Notes under the pieces: model-generated
What the model saw: only the letters and a program-made list of their open reading frames with translations
The model's database searches: none
What the model was told of the DNA's origin: nothing
Program-made: the position numbers and the translations under genes
NCBI RefSeq assembly: GCF_964355755.1
Contig: NC_092677.1
Location: 5,401,001-5,461,000 of the forward strand
Direction of reading: 5' to 3'
DNA length: 60,000 nt
Source: Antedon mediterranea
Taxonomy: Eukaryota; Echinodermata; Crinoidea; Comatulida; Antedonidae
Shown here: positions 10,838 through 23,500 of the stretch, one piece after another
How the letters are laid out: every line of letters starts with the position of its first letter
Numbering within the stretch: the stretch's first letter is position 1

Positions 10838-11913
10838 ATGCCTACAGTAGACTGCAGCCTTCCTTCTTTTTACAGCTTACCTGCTGGCAAACCTGACACA
10901 GATTTTGCTGATATAAAAGGTATTGTAGCTAGTAGCTATACTTGTTCTTTTATCATTCTGTATTTGACTACTAACTAGCTAGGCCTAATAATAATAGGAG
11001 GATCAGTATAGCCACACACAGCCTACTAAGTTGAGTTCAGCAGAGAGGGACCAGGGCTAGGCTACAGTAGATGGTAAGTGGTTTGGGATTCAGTGGTGGT
11101 GGTACTATCAAAAAGTCCTATCAAAAGTCGAATCCCCTAAGTCACTCCCTGGTTATATTGTGTAGCTGGCCTAGGCTAGTTATAGTATACTCTAGAACCA
11201 CATTGTATCACTTATCAAAAAGAAGGGCTAACTAAACTATAAAAGCAATTTTAAATAAAAGCAGTTTTCACTCCATCGTTTATTTTATTATAAGACAATG
11301 GGATGGTGGAGGCATTTTTATGCCATGGCAGATTATTTCCTTAATTCAAACATTTGAAATGAATAAAAACAGTAACACAACATGTATTTATTTTAAAAAG
11401 GGTAAATATTAAATAAAATCTTTTTTATTAAACCTGAATGATACTAATATAATAGTCCTTCTACAGACTACTGAGAATATAGTGCATAATTCAGTTTTAT
11501 CTGCTATATACTGACTGTTCATAAAGGAACATAGAAAACAAAATAAAGAGTCCAACAGGAGTGCATTGGACAAATCATCTGTTGATGCCATTAGAGGTAT
11601 TTAACTATAAATTTTAAATCTATTTTAACATGTTCATGTCTTATAAACATGCCTTCAATGATCAATTAAATATGAGGGAAAATTGAATCCCACCATTTCT
11701 CTTTGTTTTAATTGCTTAATCATTCTTTTTATCTTTAATTTCTTTTCACAGGGTGTCGGTTTTTTATTTCATTAACATATTTCAATATTTTTTTTTGCAG
11801 AGTATATCAAGGTCGTGGCAGTAAAAAATGATTGGACTCCTGTTAGCCTGGTAGAATTTAACAAGAAGTTTGTGTCTAAATGCACCAATGCACGCAGGAG
11901 TCTATATAAATAG
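10838..11913 (+). CDS. possible two-exon 64-aa gene inside the transposon
   Basis: Exon 1 runs from an ATG at 10838 to 10919, where AAAAG is followed by GTATTG. Exon 2 runs from 11801, after a T-rich tract ending TTTGCAG, to a TAG at 11911-11913. The phase-1 join reads through without a stop. The predicted protein starts MPTVDCSLPSFYSLPAG and ends CTNARRSLYK; it is mildly basic, with no signal peptide or membrane segment. No family was recognised. It may be a transposon-encoded protein, the end of a longer captured host gene, or a chance pairing of splice-like sites. A second strong donor (ATGGTAAGTGG) at about 11071 suggests more exons may exist. Confidence 0.3.
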
Positions 11914-12499
11914 ATAAATATTTTATATATAATTTTTATTTTCATTTATCATATCTTTATATTCTCAATTTTGTTCAAGTATTCTCACTTGCACAGATAA
12001 AGTGCTAGTGTTGCCAATAGCTCTGCTAATTGATAATTTTTTAGCTTTTTGCTTACTTTAGTTTGTATCTCCATTGAGATCCACAGCATTGTCATTTTTT
12101 TCAGTAATTTGCCTTTTATATATAGTGTATATATATATTTCTTTGAAGATGCCTCCATAAGGAAATTCATGGTGTCAATTGAAGTTTTAAATTAAATATT
12201 TTAAAGTAGTTAATTTTGATAATTGTTCATTTGTATATGGCCTTTTTGTCATACAGTATAAGTATTACACTCTCTTGCTGTTTATACGTTTGATAGCTTT
12301 TTGATACTTTATTTCTGTTTGGGAATGTTAAATATCGAGTATTGACGAAAATATATTAATTAAATTTGATTTTTTAATAATTAAAGTAAGACATCTTTTA
12401 TTTTAATGTCTCTTATTGTATATTTGAAGAATTTTTTCGCTTTTCATTTTAGATTCTTCATAAAAAAAGTGAGAAATCTGGATCACAACATTTCCCACT

Positions 12500-13083
12500 G
12501 TAGAATTTGAATGCTTTAGCATTCAATTCGCTCACTAGCATTCACAGTGTAACAGTGTACCAATATTTGAATGTGTAGTTTTGAATGCTAGACCACGCCC
12601 ACTAAAAAAGCTCACTAGCACATTCATCTACTAGCATTCGAATGCTAGGCTAGCATTCGAATGCTAGCCTAGCATTCCCCTACTAGCATTCGAATGCTAG
12701 GCTAAGCCTTCCAGATTTAGCATTCGAATGCTAGTATAGCATTCAACTAGTAGCATTCGAATGCTACTTTTAGCATTCGAATGCTAGTGCTACCATTCAT
12801 GCTTAGCTCATTTACATAATTCGGCTCCCTGGAAGGCTTAGCGAAGGCTTAGCGAAGGCTTAGTGAATGCTAAGAAGCATTCAAAGGAAGGCTTAGCGAA
12901 GGCTTAGTGAAGGCTTAGCGAAGGCTTAGTGAATGCTAAGAAGCATTCGAATGCTAAATTCAGTCATTGAATGCTTATATACCACTAGTATTCGAATGCT
13001 AAGTATTAGCCCTTCGAATGCCAATAATAGCATTCCAAGAGTAGCATTTGAATGCTTTGTGAATGGTAAGCGAAGGCATTCAG
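12500..13083. repeat. array of TAGCATTCGAATGCTA palindromes
   Basis: At least eight full or near-full copies of the palindrome TAGCATTCGAATGCTA lie at irregular spacing, interleaved with GAAGGCTTAGC-type repeats (12,830-12,930). The array occupies the right end of the 10209-13097 element and echoes motifs in its left minisatellite. Confidence 0.85.
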
Positions 13084-13120
13084 CTTTGGTAAGGGTAGTT
13101 CCTTATTCAAATTCAATTAA

Positions 13121-13311
13121 AGGCATAGTCTGGGCTCCAGACGGAGTTTTGTCTTAATATTAGTAAAAATATAAATATTTTTGCACATATGGCGTTTCAT
13201 ATGTGTATTACTTGAGTTTGGATACTTTCAGACAAAATTCGTGGTCGAAATAAAAACAAATATAAAAAAAAGACAATAAAACAGACTTGGGGGCAAGTCT
13301 ATTAAAGGGAC
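13121..13311. mobile_element. TTAA-flanked MITE, 191 bp
   Basis: The element lies between TTAA at 13117-13120 and TTAA at 13312-13315. Subterminal inverted similarity: AGTCTGGGCTCCAGAC on the left against AGACTTGCCCCCAAGTCTG on the right (reverse strand), each followed by a TTTTRTTGTCTT-like block. It is non-coding. TTAA flanks suit piggyBac- or Kolobok-type MITEs. Confidence 0.5.
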
Positions 13312-13315
13312 AGTC

Positions 13316-13925
13316 ACAGATTAAAAGAAAATAAGATTTGAATACGTAATAACTGTCTAATTGAGTTGTTATTGCATCAACATGTTAGCCTTGACCTCCT
13401 CTACTTCTTCCGGTCAAAGTTCAATAACATTTTATGCATTTACGCCCTCTACGGCGAATAAGTAACTAGCTTTTACGAACGTTATAACACTTGACCTACT
13501 TAATATTTTCAAAATATTTTGGTATAGATCGATGACCCTTGACCTACTCTACCATTTTCCACCCTAGTTCCGCAAACTTTTTTGCATCTACGCCCTCTAC
13601 GGCGAATAAGTAACTGGCTTTTACGAACGTTATAACACTTGACCTACTTAATTTTTTCAAAATATTTTGGTATGGATCGATGACCCTTGACCTACTTTAC
13701 CATTGCCACCCCAGTTCCGCGAACTTTTTTGCATCTACGCCCTCTACGTTCGTAAAAGCTAGTTACTTATTCACCGTAGAGGGCGTAAATGCATAAAATG
13801 TTACTGAACGTTGACCGGAAGAGAAGTAGAGGAGGTCAAGGCTAACATGTTGATGCAATAACAACTCAATTAGACAGTTATTACGTATTAAAATCTGTTT
13901 TTTTTAAATTGTTGTGACTGTCCCT
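13316..13925. mobile_element. TTAA-flanked MITE, 610 bp, with internal duplication
   Basis: TTAA occurs at 13312-13315 and 13926-13929. The ends AGGGACAGTCACA and its inverse start long inverted repeats of roughly 150 bases (for example GACAGTTATTACGTATT-type blocks at both ends). The centre holds two direct copies of about 145 bases (from about 13443 and 13590, marked by ACGCCCTCTACGGCGAATAA). It is non-coding. Confidence 0.8.
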
Positions 13926-13929
13926 TTAA

Positions 13930-14496
13930 TTGAATTTGAATAAGGAACTAGGAACTAGTAACCAACTTCACAGACATTAATAATTACTGATCATGCACAC
14001 TTTATTGGTTAAAAATACATAGCCTAAATTACACCTAGATTCTTTCCCAAAAAGACACTCTGCTTTTACAGTACCATTTTTTGCTTTTCTTTAATACTAT
14101 GTACAATTAACATGCTTTGGTATTGAAAAGCAGAGTGCACTCGACTGTTTGCTTGTTTTTCTTTTTCTTTTATTGCCAACCAACCAATGTACGTCAATAT
14201 AAAACATGAAATAATTTGTCAATCTCTTTAGATCAACATTATTCAAGTGTCACTGTAGTATACTGTAGCTCCATGTAATGATATTTGCTAAAAGATAGTT
14301 AAAATATAGGGTCTGAAGGTACGTGTTGTATACAATAGCAACAATGAACTTTAAAAACGTTTTAACAATTCCACTGTCTGGTTTTTTTCTCAATTCCTTA
14401 GAAAATACAGTATTATCTTTGCTTACTCATTAAATATATTGCTCATCAATCAATTTCAACAATTATTAATTATTGTTCTATGATTATATTATACAG
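13930..14496. other. right arm of outer repeat, then gene A upstream region
   Basis: 13926-13979 is the inverted counterpart of 10177-10208 plus 13098-13120. The rest shows no gene. Just before the gene A start codon the sequence TATATTATACAG looks like a 3' splice site, so a non-coding first exon may lie further upstream. Confidence 0.3.
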
Positions 14497-14545
14497 ATGC
14501 ATTTGCTAGGGTTAGTAGTATTGCTGAACCTTATTAATATCAATT
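14497..14545 (+). CDS. gene A exon 1: signal peptide
   Basis: ATG is followed by a leucine-rich hydrophobic core (LLGLVVLLNLI). The exon ends in phase 1 at GTAAGT. Gene D has an equivalent first exon. Confidence 0.8.
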
Positions 14546-17500
14546 GTAAGTAGTGTTTCTTTTAATTGATAACATTTTACGAAATAAAACATTTTATACA
14601 ATATTTTTTGTGATTCAATCAAAGTATAATTTACAGTTCTGTGAGTGCTCTCATTTTAACTTTAGTATGCATAGCAATATAAAAATAATTCAGATCACCT
14701 GGATATATTAAATCCAAAGGCAAAATACTGAAAAAATGACAATGCTGTGGGTATCAGTGGCTGGATCTCAATGGAGATACAAAAAAAAAGCGAAAAGCTA
14801 AATCAAAACAGCCAGAAAGTTAGCGCAGCTTTCGGGCAACACTAGCCAATTTTTTTGAAAAGGCAAGAAATATGCCCACTTAGAATTTTTTCAATGTCAC
14901 TTTTCACTTTTTTTGCTCTTTTAGTTTCTATTCCGTTTTGTTTATTTTTTTTATTTCCATATTTCAAATTGCATGTTTGACAAAGTAGTTAATAAAAAAG
15001 CCCAAGGAAAATAATTTTAAGATTTAAAAAATGGAATTGTAAGTGATTTAAAGTAAAAGGTGGTTTCCAATTAATGAAGCAGAGAAATTAAGCATTATAT
15101 CATTATATTCTTTTAATGTTTAGATTTTCAAGCTAATTTGGTGACAGGATTTAACCAGATATCCAAAGAGGGTGATGCTGAAGTGGTGATAACTTGTGAT
15201 TATTCACAATTTACTTCTACTGAACCAGATGGCATAAAATGGGATGAGCTAGATGAAGATGGAGTAAATATTAACCCAGGAATTGTGAATGACAAAAACA
15301 AAGAAAGTGGACGTTTCAGTTTACACACTGATTCTGCTCATTTTAAAGCTAGCCTGGTGATCTCGCAACCTTTGAGAAATGATTCTCAGCGACGATTTCG
15401 ATGTCAGATAACAACAAAAAGTGGCAATATTCAACATTCAAATCCTTCAATTCTAACTGTGTATTGTGAGTAGATTGTTAAGTTTTGTTCTAATATCAAA
15501 ACAGTGATATCCATCGTGCAACTGTACTGTACCTCAATACTGCAAATAGAAATCTTTTTAGCATGTACTCCACTATATTTTAATATAGTTTTAGGAAGGT
15601 TCAATGTGGAACTCAATACACAAAATAGAAAAAGAAACAAAAAGTAAGAAACAAAACTATACCAGGTTTCATGATTTTTACACTGAAAATGCATTCTTAT
15701 TTATATATTTTTTTCCTTTTGATAATCAGACTTGGATAGACCACTTGTCAATGCCTCAGAGAGTGCGGTCTACGAAGGTCAATCAGTGACCTTTACTTGT
15801 AGTAAACCTGATGGTGATCCTATTCCTCACATTGCCTGGTATAAAGATGGACAGACAGTCAACACCAACAACACTTCTAGATATGAGATTGCAAATAACA
15901 GTTCAGAGACAGTTCTTAAGATTAAATCTGCTACTGAAGAAGATGGTGGGAGGTATACATGTAAAGCAGAAAATGATCAGTTTAAAGGAGATGATGCTAA
16001 AACAAGTGAAGGAAGACAGTTGACTGTAATTGTATATTGTATGTAAACAATAATATTGTTACAAAATAATAAAATTACACATTGCCATACAATGTCACAT
16101 ACTCACCACACATATCAATAAAAATATGTTATCAGGGAAAAAAGACAAATAATTTTTCCCCCACACACAAAAATAGTTTGTCCTGCATTTCAAATCTCTC
16201 AGTTTGGTAACTATGATGTCAGCATGTTAAGATGTGAAATTCATGTACATTTAGGGGGAAAATGGATGTTGTCAAAACAATATAGTTTATAGACTATATC
16301 TGATAACTTAACCAAATACAACTTCTACAAAGAAGCCTTTTGCCTTACTGTGTAAGATCTTCCTTCTTAAATGAAATCTGATTACCAAAAGTTTTATAGC
16401 AATCCACCCCAGAACATGCACAGTGGGCAAGAAGATTAATATAGATTTATAAAATAGTTCTGATAGATGTATTAGTGATGTAATTTTCCCCAAAAACATG
16501 AAAAACGAAGATTAATAAAAAAAGACTTTGAATACTATTTCATAGTTTCAATCAAGTTAATCACTTCCGTTAAAAAAACTAATATTTTCACTTATAAGAC
16601 AAAATACACAGTTAAAATCAACCAAAAATTTGACTATTTTTTGCTTTAAATTACTTTTTTTCAGGTAAATAATCTTTTTTTCAATCTACTTTTTGCTCAA
16701 AGTGTATCATTGAACTATTATGCATATTTAACAAAAACATTTAAGAAAATTATTTGTTCAGGGGGACAATATATCTTTAAATTCAACAAATTTTTCTAAA
16801 AAACTAAAACTAGTTAAGTTAATATAACCACTTGTTGGCGGATAAACAATTAATCCAAACGCACTGTACATGCATGTCACGTTTGTGCAGATAGCCTTGT
16901 CCAAAGTGATGATGAGTTCAAATCTAGTTTACATTGACATTAGCTGATCTTGTCTTTTTTTTTAGATATTTCTTTTACATCTAAAGATGGCATTGCAACA
17001 TGTACAGCAGAGGGCTATCCTAAGCCATTATCAGTATTGATATTGCAAGATGGAGAAGTGGTTAAGAAAGGAGAAAATACAGCAACAATAGAAATTAATG
17101 ATGAGATATGTCAATCAACTTTTACATGTCATGCAGAGAATGGAAAATTTAATGACACAATAACACTAAAGAACTGTAATGCAGGTAAATTTATTCATAC
17201 AGTGTACTGGTTTTATTAGGTGATCCGATCTACCAAGTGGATAACCTATTGTATTTGTAAGCAATCCTTTCTTATTAATTTTTTCACTCTCTTCACACAT
17301 CATTATCTCAACACATCATGTGTGTTTTGAATTTAGTATTCACTTGTTTCATTAGATGAATATAAAGTATTGTAGATCAGATTAATTTACATTTAGCTGA
17401 TATTATCTCTTTTTTAGATATCACTGTTACTTTTACATCTGAAGATGGTATTGCAACCTGTACAGCAGAGGGCCATCCCAAGCCATCATTTGTATTGATA

Positions 17501-20500
17501 TTACAAGATGGAGAAGTCGTTAAGAAAGGAGAAAATACAGCAACTATTGAACTTTCTATTAAGATGTGTCAATCACATCTTACATGTTTTGCAGAGAATG
17601 GAAAACTTAATGAAACAACAACACTGGAGAACTGTAACACAGGTAATACTGTATAACAAATTTGTTAAACTTATATTATTAAGTGGTTTAAAATTGAATA
17701 AAATTATCATATCAGGTCTGGAAAAACAAAGCACTTTATAACATGTTGCATGTGAGAGTCGACATACGCAAACTATTGCTACGTAAATATCTTTGATTTT
17801 GAGATTTTTCTGTGTTAAAATAAACCCTTTTTTTTTCACTATAAAGCAAACAATCTGACTGCATGCATCCCATATGTTGTTGCCTTAATTTAAACATAAA
17901 TGGTAAACATTGTTAAATGCTGGTTGTACAATATTACTGTTTAGTTCTCATTATTACTCAGTATGGTATCACAGTTATTTCATGGTGTATAACAATACAG
18001 TACTAACTTTACTGTAGCAATAACAATATTTTTTACATATAATTTCTAAGTAACCTTGTGCTAATACCCATTCACTTTGGCAGAATTTACTGGAATTGAT
18101 TGAGTATTTCTTTAAAATCACTTTAAAACTATTAAACCACATACTACACTACACATACACACTTTTATTGGAAACAAATGAATATAATTGTGTGTAAAAT
18201 TTACATAACATTTTACAAATCTTTTTAAATGCTATCGTGTGGAAATAAAATTGTTATTTTTTTAAACATTATTGGCACATATTTATATTAGTTTTTATAT
18301 ATCCACTGTACAATACAAATCTTTACACAGTGTCAGATGTTATAAACTTACACAATGATATAAAATAAAATTAAGAAACAAAATCATTTAACCAGATTTC
18401 AATATTAGACATCTAATACAAATTTATTATAAAAAACATTCCTAATACTGTACAAGAGCAATTAGAGAGTTGTAACCTCCACCTAGAGTAAAAAGAAACT
18501 GTGGTTTAAATGTGGTAAAGATCCGTCTTGTAGTTTTGCCTATGTAAAATAATAAATGTCATCCAAAATTGAGATCTTGGTCTGGATTGCCTCCAAAATT
18601 TAATGGAGTCATCCATGACCAATATCTATCTGTGGTTTAAATTTGGTCTTTTATTTACACACACACAGATATTGAAAATATAACCGCCTAGTAGGCGAAG
18701 GTAATAATAATGTTTTCCTGTTGATAATTAGACTTGGATCCACTTCTTGATGCCTCAGCAAGCACTGTCAACGAAGGTCAATCAGTGACCTTTACCTGTA
18801 GTATACCTGGTTATCCTATTCCTTACATTACTTGGTATAAAGATGGACAGACAGTCAACACCGACAACCCTTCTAGATATGAGTTTGTAAATAACAGTAC
18901 AGAGTCAATTCTTAAGATTAAATCAGCTACTGAAGAAGATGGTGGGAGATATACATGTAAAGCAGAAAGTGATCAGTTTAAAGGAAAGGATGCTAAAACA
19001 AGTGAAGGAAAACAGTTGACTGTAATTGAATATGGTATATGTATTATTATTATTGTTTTAAAAAATAATATAAAATTACACATTGTCATACAATGTCAGC
19101 ATCATTCATGATGGATATCTTCCTTGGTATATAAAATCCGATAACCAAATGTTTGAAAATAATAGGATCAGATTTATTTCTTCTGTGTGTGAATCTCTTA
19201 TTAAAACCAAAAACACTTTTTTTCTAAAATGTTTATAACTTTGCTCAACTTACGTCGTGAGGTGTTTTCCCGAATGATCGCACCATTAAAATGGGTATCA
19301 TCAACTACTGTAGCATTCATTTTCCCAACAATCATCCATTTGTAGCAGGCCTACAGTACCACATAGCTTTTTAATTGCATTTTACCATTTACTTTTAATT
19401 TGATTATTTATACATCTTCTATAAAATCTTTTTATTTAACCTCACCCTGACTTTACTTTCTTTTTTTAAGAATGTTAATTAACAGCAAACCACAGTAATT
19501 CTATTAATCCTAATTGGTCAGATAAGATGGGCCCAGCCTAATATTACTATTCACTGACCATAACAAACATTCCTTTCTCAACTAGCATCTTAGCATCTTT
19601 ATCAAATATCGTATATTGTATAATATTATCTATTTATAGAGAATCCTCACTGATTCGCTTGGAATAAATTACATATCTTACTTTATACATTTAGTTTATT
19701 TTACCATTGCGCTAACAATCATATACTAAAGTGGTGACCCTCAACTTTCTTTTACTGAACTTAACTTATTTATTAACTTAATTCATAGAAGTACTGATGA
19801 AGAAGTCAATCTGTGGCGACCATAGAATGGACCGGAGACCTGACTTTCTTCGACTTTTAAATAATAGAAAGTTTTGAATAGTTTGTTAGGATTTTATGTA
19901 AGATTGATAATTTCAAAACTAATAGACATTTTTCAATGAAAATGAAAGTTTACTTCATATCAAAAGTACAGTGATAATACTATACTACTTTCAATTTTTA
20001 ATTAGTTTGAGGAAATGACTTTAATTGAGGTTTATACCTCTTAAAAATAAATTTGTTTCTGCCAACTTACAAATTTAAAACAGCTGCGGATTGATGGCAG
20101 ATAAACACCAAATAAACTAGATGCATGATAGATTTTCTGGTTGTATAATATGCTATTTAATCAAACCTTTTGAAATAATAAAAAAAGAGTAAACACCATA
20201 ATTAACCAAGGTGTAATCAATTGCATGTCCCTATTATTTCAATCAACATTCATTTCTCAATTGAGAACATTTTGAAAAGAAATATTTCTGGCACATTGCT
20301 TTTGAAAAAAAAAAAACAATTCATACACAGGCATATAAGCGTATCTTTATAGAGATAGATTAATTTACTTGACATTAGCTTAACTTATTTTTTTTTTAGA
20401 TATTGCTGTTACTTTTACATCTGACGGTAGTTTAGCAACATGTACATCAGAGGGTTATCTCAAGCTATCATCAGTATTGATATTACAAGATGGAGAAGTG

Positions 20501-23500
20501 GTTAAGAAAGGAGAAAATGCAGCTACTATAGAAATAGATGATGAGATATGTCAATCAAATCTTACATGTTACGCAGAGAATGGACATCTTAATAAAACAA
20601 CAACACTAGAGAACTGTAATGCTGGTAAATATACTAAATTTATTATTGGTATTCGCTCAACCAAATGGGTTCTTCTTTCAGTGGGATTCATGGTGTCAAG
20701 TATAGTTTACTCAACATTTGTGTTTACACAATATCTCGAAACGAGAGTAATAGCATTGTTACAACCATTCTCATTTCGAGCTCATGTCTCATGGACGTCG
20801 CTTTCGATGCCCAGCATGTAGAACAAACCGGAAAAGAAATTCATTTTTGCCAGTGGCCATCCAACTCTTAAATTCTTTAACTTTGACTCTTGTTATATTG
20901 TACTGTGTATTGTGTATTGTGATATTTTTGTATATTTTGTAAGATCATTTTAATCCAGACCTTTTTATTTGAATTGCCCCGTGTGGGATGATTAACGAAT
21001 TTTGAATTGAAATTCACTAATATCATCATTTTAAATGATATATGCTTCTACAGGTTATTTCAATGAAAAGTGATTCATTAAACCTTGATGGAGGTTTTAA
21101 ATTGTTTTTTAATCATAAATGTATTTCCATAGAAATGGTGTTACTGTATATCATAGGCCTATATATAATTTATAGGTCTATGGTAATATCAATTCTGATA
21201 ATATATTTTTTATTGATAATTAATAGAAACAAGTACAGTTACACAAGAAGATTCAGGATCACTGTTCATCATCCTGATTGTTGTTGTGATTTTTGTTTGT
21301 CTGTTCATATGGTTACTGATTCTTGTTTGTAAGTAAAATGTACCCCTGAATTATTACTTTCTTAAGGTCACTTCTGATTGTATTGTAAATATTATTCACA
21401 AATTCCCTAATACTATATTTTAATGGATTATTATTATTATTACTATTAATGTTTTATAAATATTATTATACTATTGATAATAATAATAATGGTTCTCATT
21501 AAAAGTGACAAGTTTACAATAAAATAAACAGAAAAATAGATGAAAAAGTAAAACTGAAAGTATTAACATATTTAATACCAGGGAAAGTGAAATTTCAATT
21601 TAATTTCACTCCTCCCTTTTGGTTTCTATTCATTTTATATCTGCTGTAGTTTTTTAGATTAATAAAGAGAATTACATATAGACATGATTAAATAATGTAT
21701 TTATAAGATCTAGTTCACTTCTTTTTCATATGTAAAATCTCAAATATATAAATCAGCTGCATAGGCAGGACATCAATATCAAATAAGTTAAAACTGCCTC
21801 AATATATGTTTATTTGTACGACATTTTTCGGGCATAGCCCATCATCAGGTGAAGAGAATTGTAACAAGGGATGACATATATAAGTCACAAAATTACATAA
21901 TAAAACAAATCAGCCAATCAAAGATGTTAACCGTAAACAAAAGGCATAGTTATAAAGGCACGCCTCCAAAAGCTTTGGGGTATAAACCATGAAGTTTGGC
22001 AGTCAGCAAGCATAAAGTGTATATACGTAAAAAATGGAACGCCGTGGTTACCTACTGTATGTGTGGCTAGTATAGTGTATCATCATCATAGTAGAGGATA
22101 TGTTGATAATAATATAGTACACTATGTGTACTGTAGTGTACATTATAGCAACCTATTTTTTTTTCTAGGCCACATACCCACCCAACTGTATCAATACCTA
22201 TTTATATTTATATATTTAATTTCCTCAACAAATTGATGTAAATAAATATTGAGCTATAATAAGCATTACATTTTGCGCTTTTTCCGGGCTTAAACCCTAG
22301 ATGTATGTTCGCATTGAACTAAATAATGAAATTGGCAACAAAATGTTATATCGTCCTTCAATTAGTCACATGTTTATTGGAGGGAAAAAGTATGATCGTT
22401 TTGCTCATTGGTAGCATGCCACATTTGAGAGTGTCTTTTCCTGCAAATTAGAGGTGCCATTTATCATGAATTTTATGTGCGAGAGTACCATTTCCGGCCA
22501 TCTGGTGCGTCATTTAACAAAGTTTGCTTCGCCACATGTCCTGTCGACGGCCCGGGAAAAGCACCTTTTTCCACAAACACTGAATTGCGCGAAGCGCTCT
22601 GTTGTGACGCTACTCAAAAAAGGCCTATGTGGAAAATGTCACCATTTATTAGGCTAGTACCTCAATTTTCATATTTAAAATATCAATTTTTAATACATTT
22701 ATAATAACATGAGAGTGCCATTTCCGACCATCTAGAGGTGTTATATTTTAAAATTGTCTCAACTCACCCCCAATCATGGTGGGTCTAAGTTGGTGTGGAC
22801 TCTCTACAGTTGCCCTTTCACAAAATCATAGATCTGCCCATGGTTTAATAGACCATTTAAAAATGTCCTACAAACATATCACCCAACCTGCCAATATAAA
22901 GCATATTACATTTAGTACTCAAAATACAATAGACTAGATTTCTAGTGGTACAAGTACAGTAATATGATCTGTGATAACATAATTACCAGAAGGTCCTACT
23001 ATTTTGTTTGAAACGTAATTACATCTATTTCTATTACATTTGAATGTTCCTGTTGATTCATTAGTTTTGTTTTGTAATTTAGATTTAACTAAAGTGTCTT
23101 TAATGCTTTGATCACGTCTGTAAATCATATGTGGTTCTTAAAAAAAATATCCTTTGTAGCGGATTTATCTTCAGTCAAAATCGAAAAGTTATTGCGGACA
23201 ATGTTAATAACCTTCTTATTCATAGGATGATACGTGAGGACTAGAGGTATGCGGTCACAATGTGTCCTGCGTTTACTGGCAAACTTTTCTTTGAGAGTTC
23301 ACGGTAATGTCAAATGGATATTCGTGTGCTTAAAAAAAATCGATCATCTCAGATGCTTTTACGTTAAAGTCATCATCACTACATAAACGTCGAAGTCTAA
23401 CAAGTTGCGAATACGGTATAGCATTCTTACAAGCTGGAGGATGCGAAGAGTTGTAATTTAGATAAGTGTGCGCGTCAGTCTTTGTAGTGAACGGATGTAG

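Larger units (their letters stand above)
10209..13097. mobile_element. 2.9-kb TIR transposon with palindrome arrays (unclassified)
   Basis: The left terminus TACCCTTACCAAAG (10209-10222) is repeated inverted at 13084-13097, and inverted similarity continues inward (GAATGC, CCTTCGCT, ACCATTCAC). The flanks carry GTTCC on both sides (10204-10208 and 13098-13102), fitting a 5-base target duplication. An uninterrupted version of the target lies inverted at 13926-13979, which supports the boundaries. Inside are a 51-bp minisatellite, a possible two-exon small gene, and about 0.6 kb of variants of the palindrome TAGCATTCGAATGCTA. No transposase was recognised, so the superfamily is unknown. Confidence 0.75.

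Noticed and set aside
12500-13083. CRISPR or regulatory operator array
   Set aside because: Spacing is irregular, intervening sequences are themselves repeats, and it lies within a transposon end.
15604-15789. Frame overlapping the start of gene A exon 3
   Set aside because: It runs in another frame across an intron; the Ig frame is clearly the coding one.
17508-17839. Frames on both strands over gene A exon 5
   Set aside because: Shadows of the short Ig-like exon, reading into the intron.
19790-19830. CTGATGAAG motif as a second hammerhead ribozyme
   Set aside because: No GAAA strand or stem II follows.
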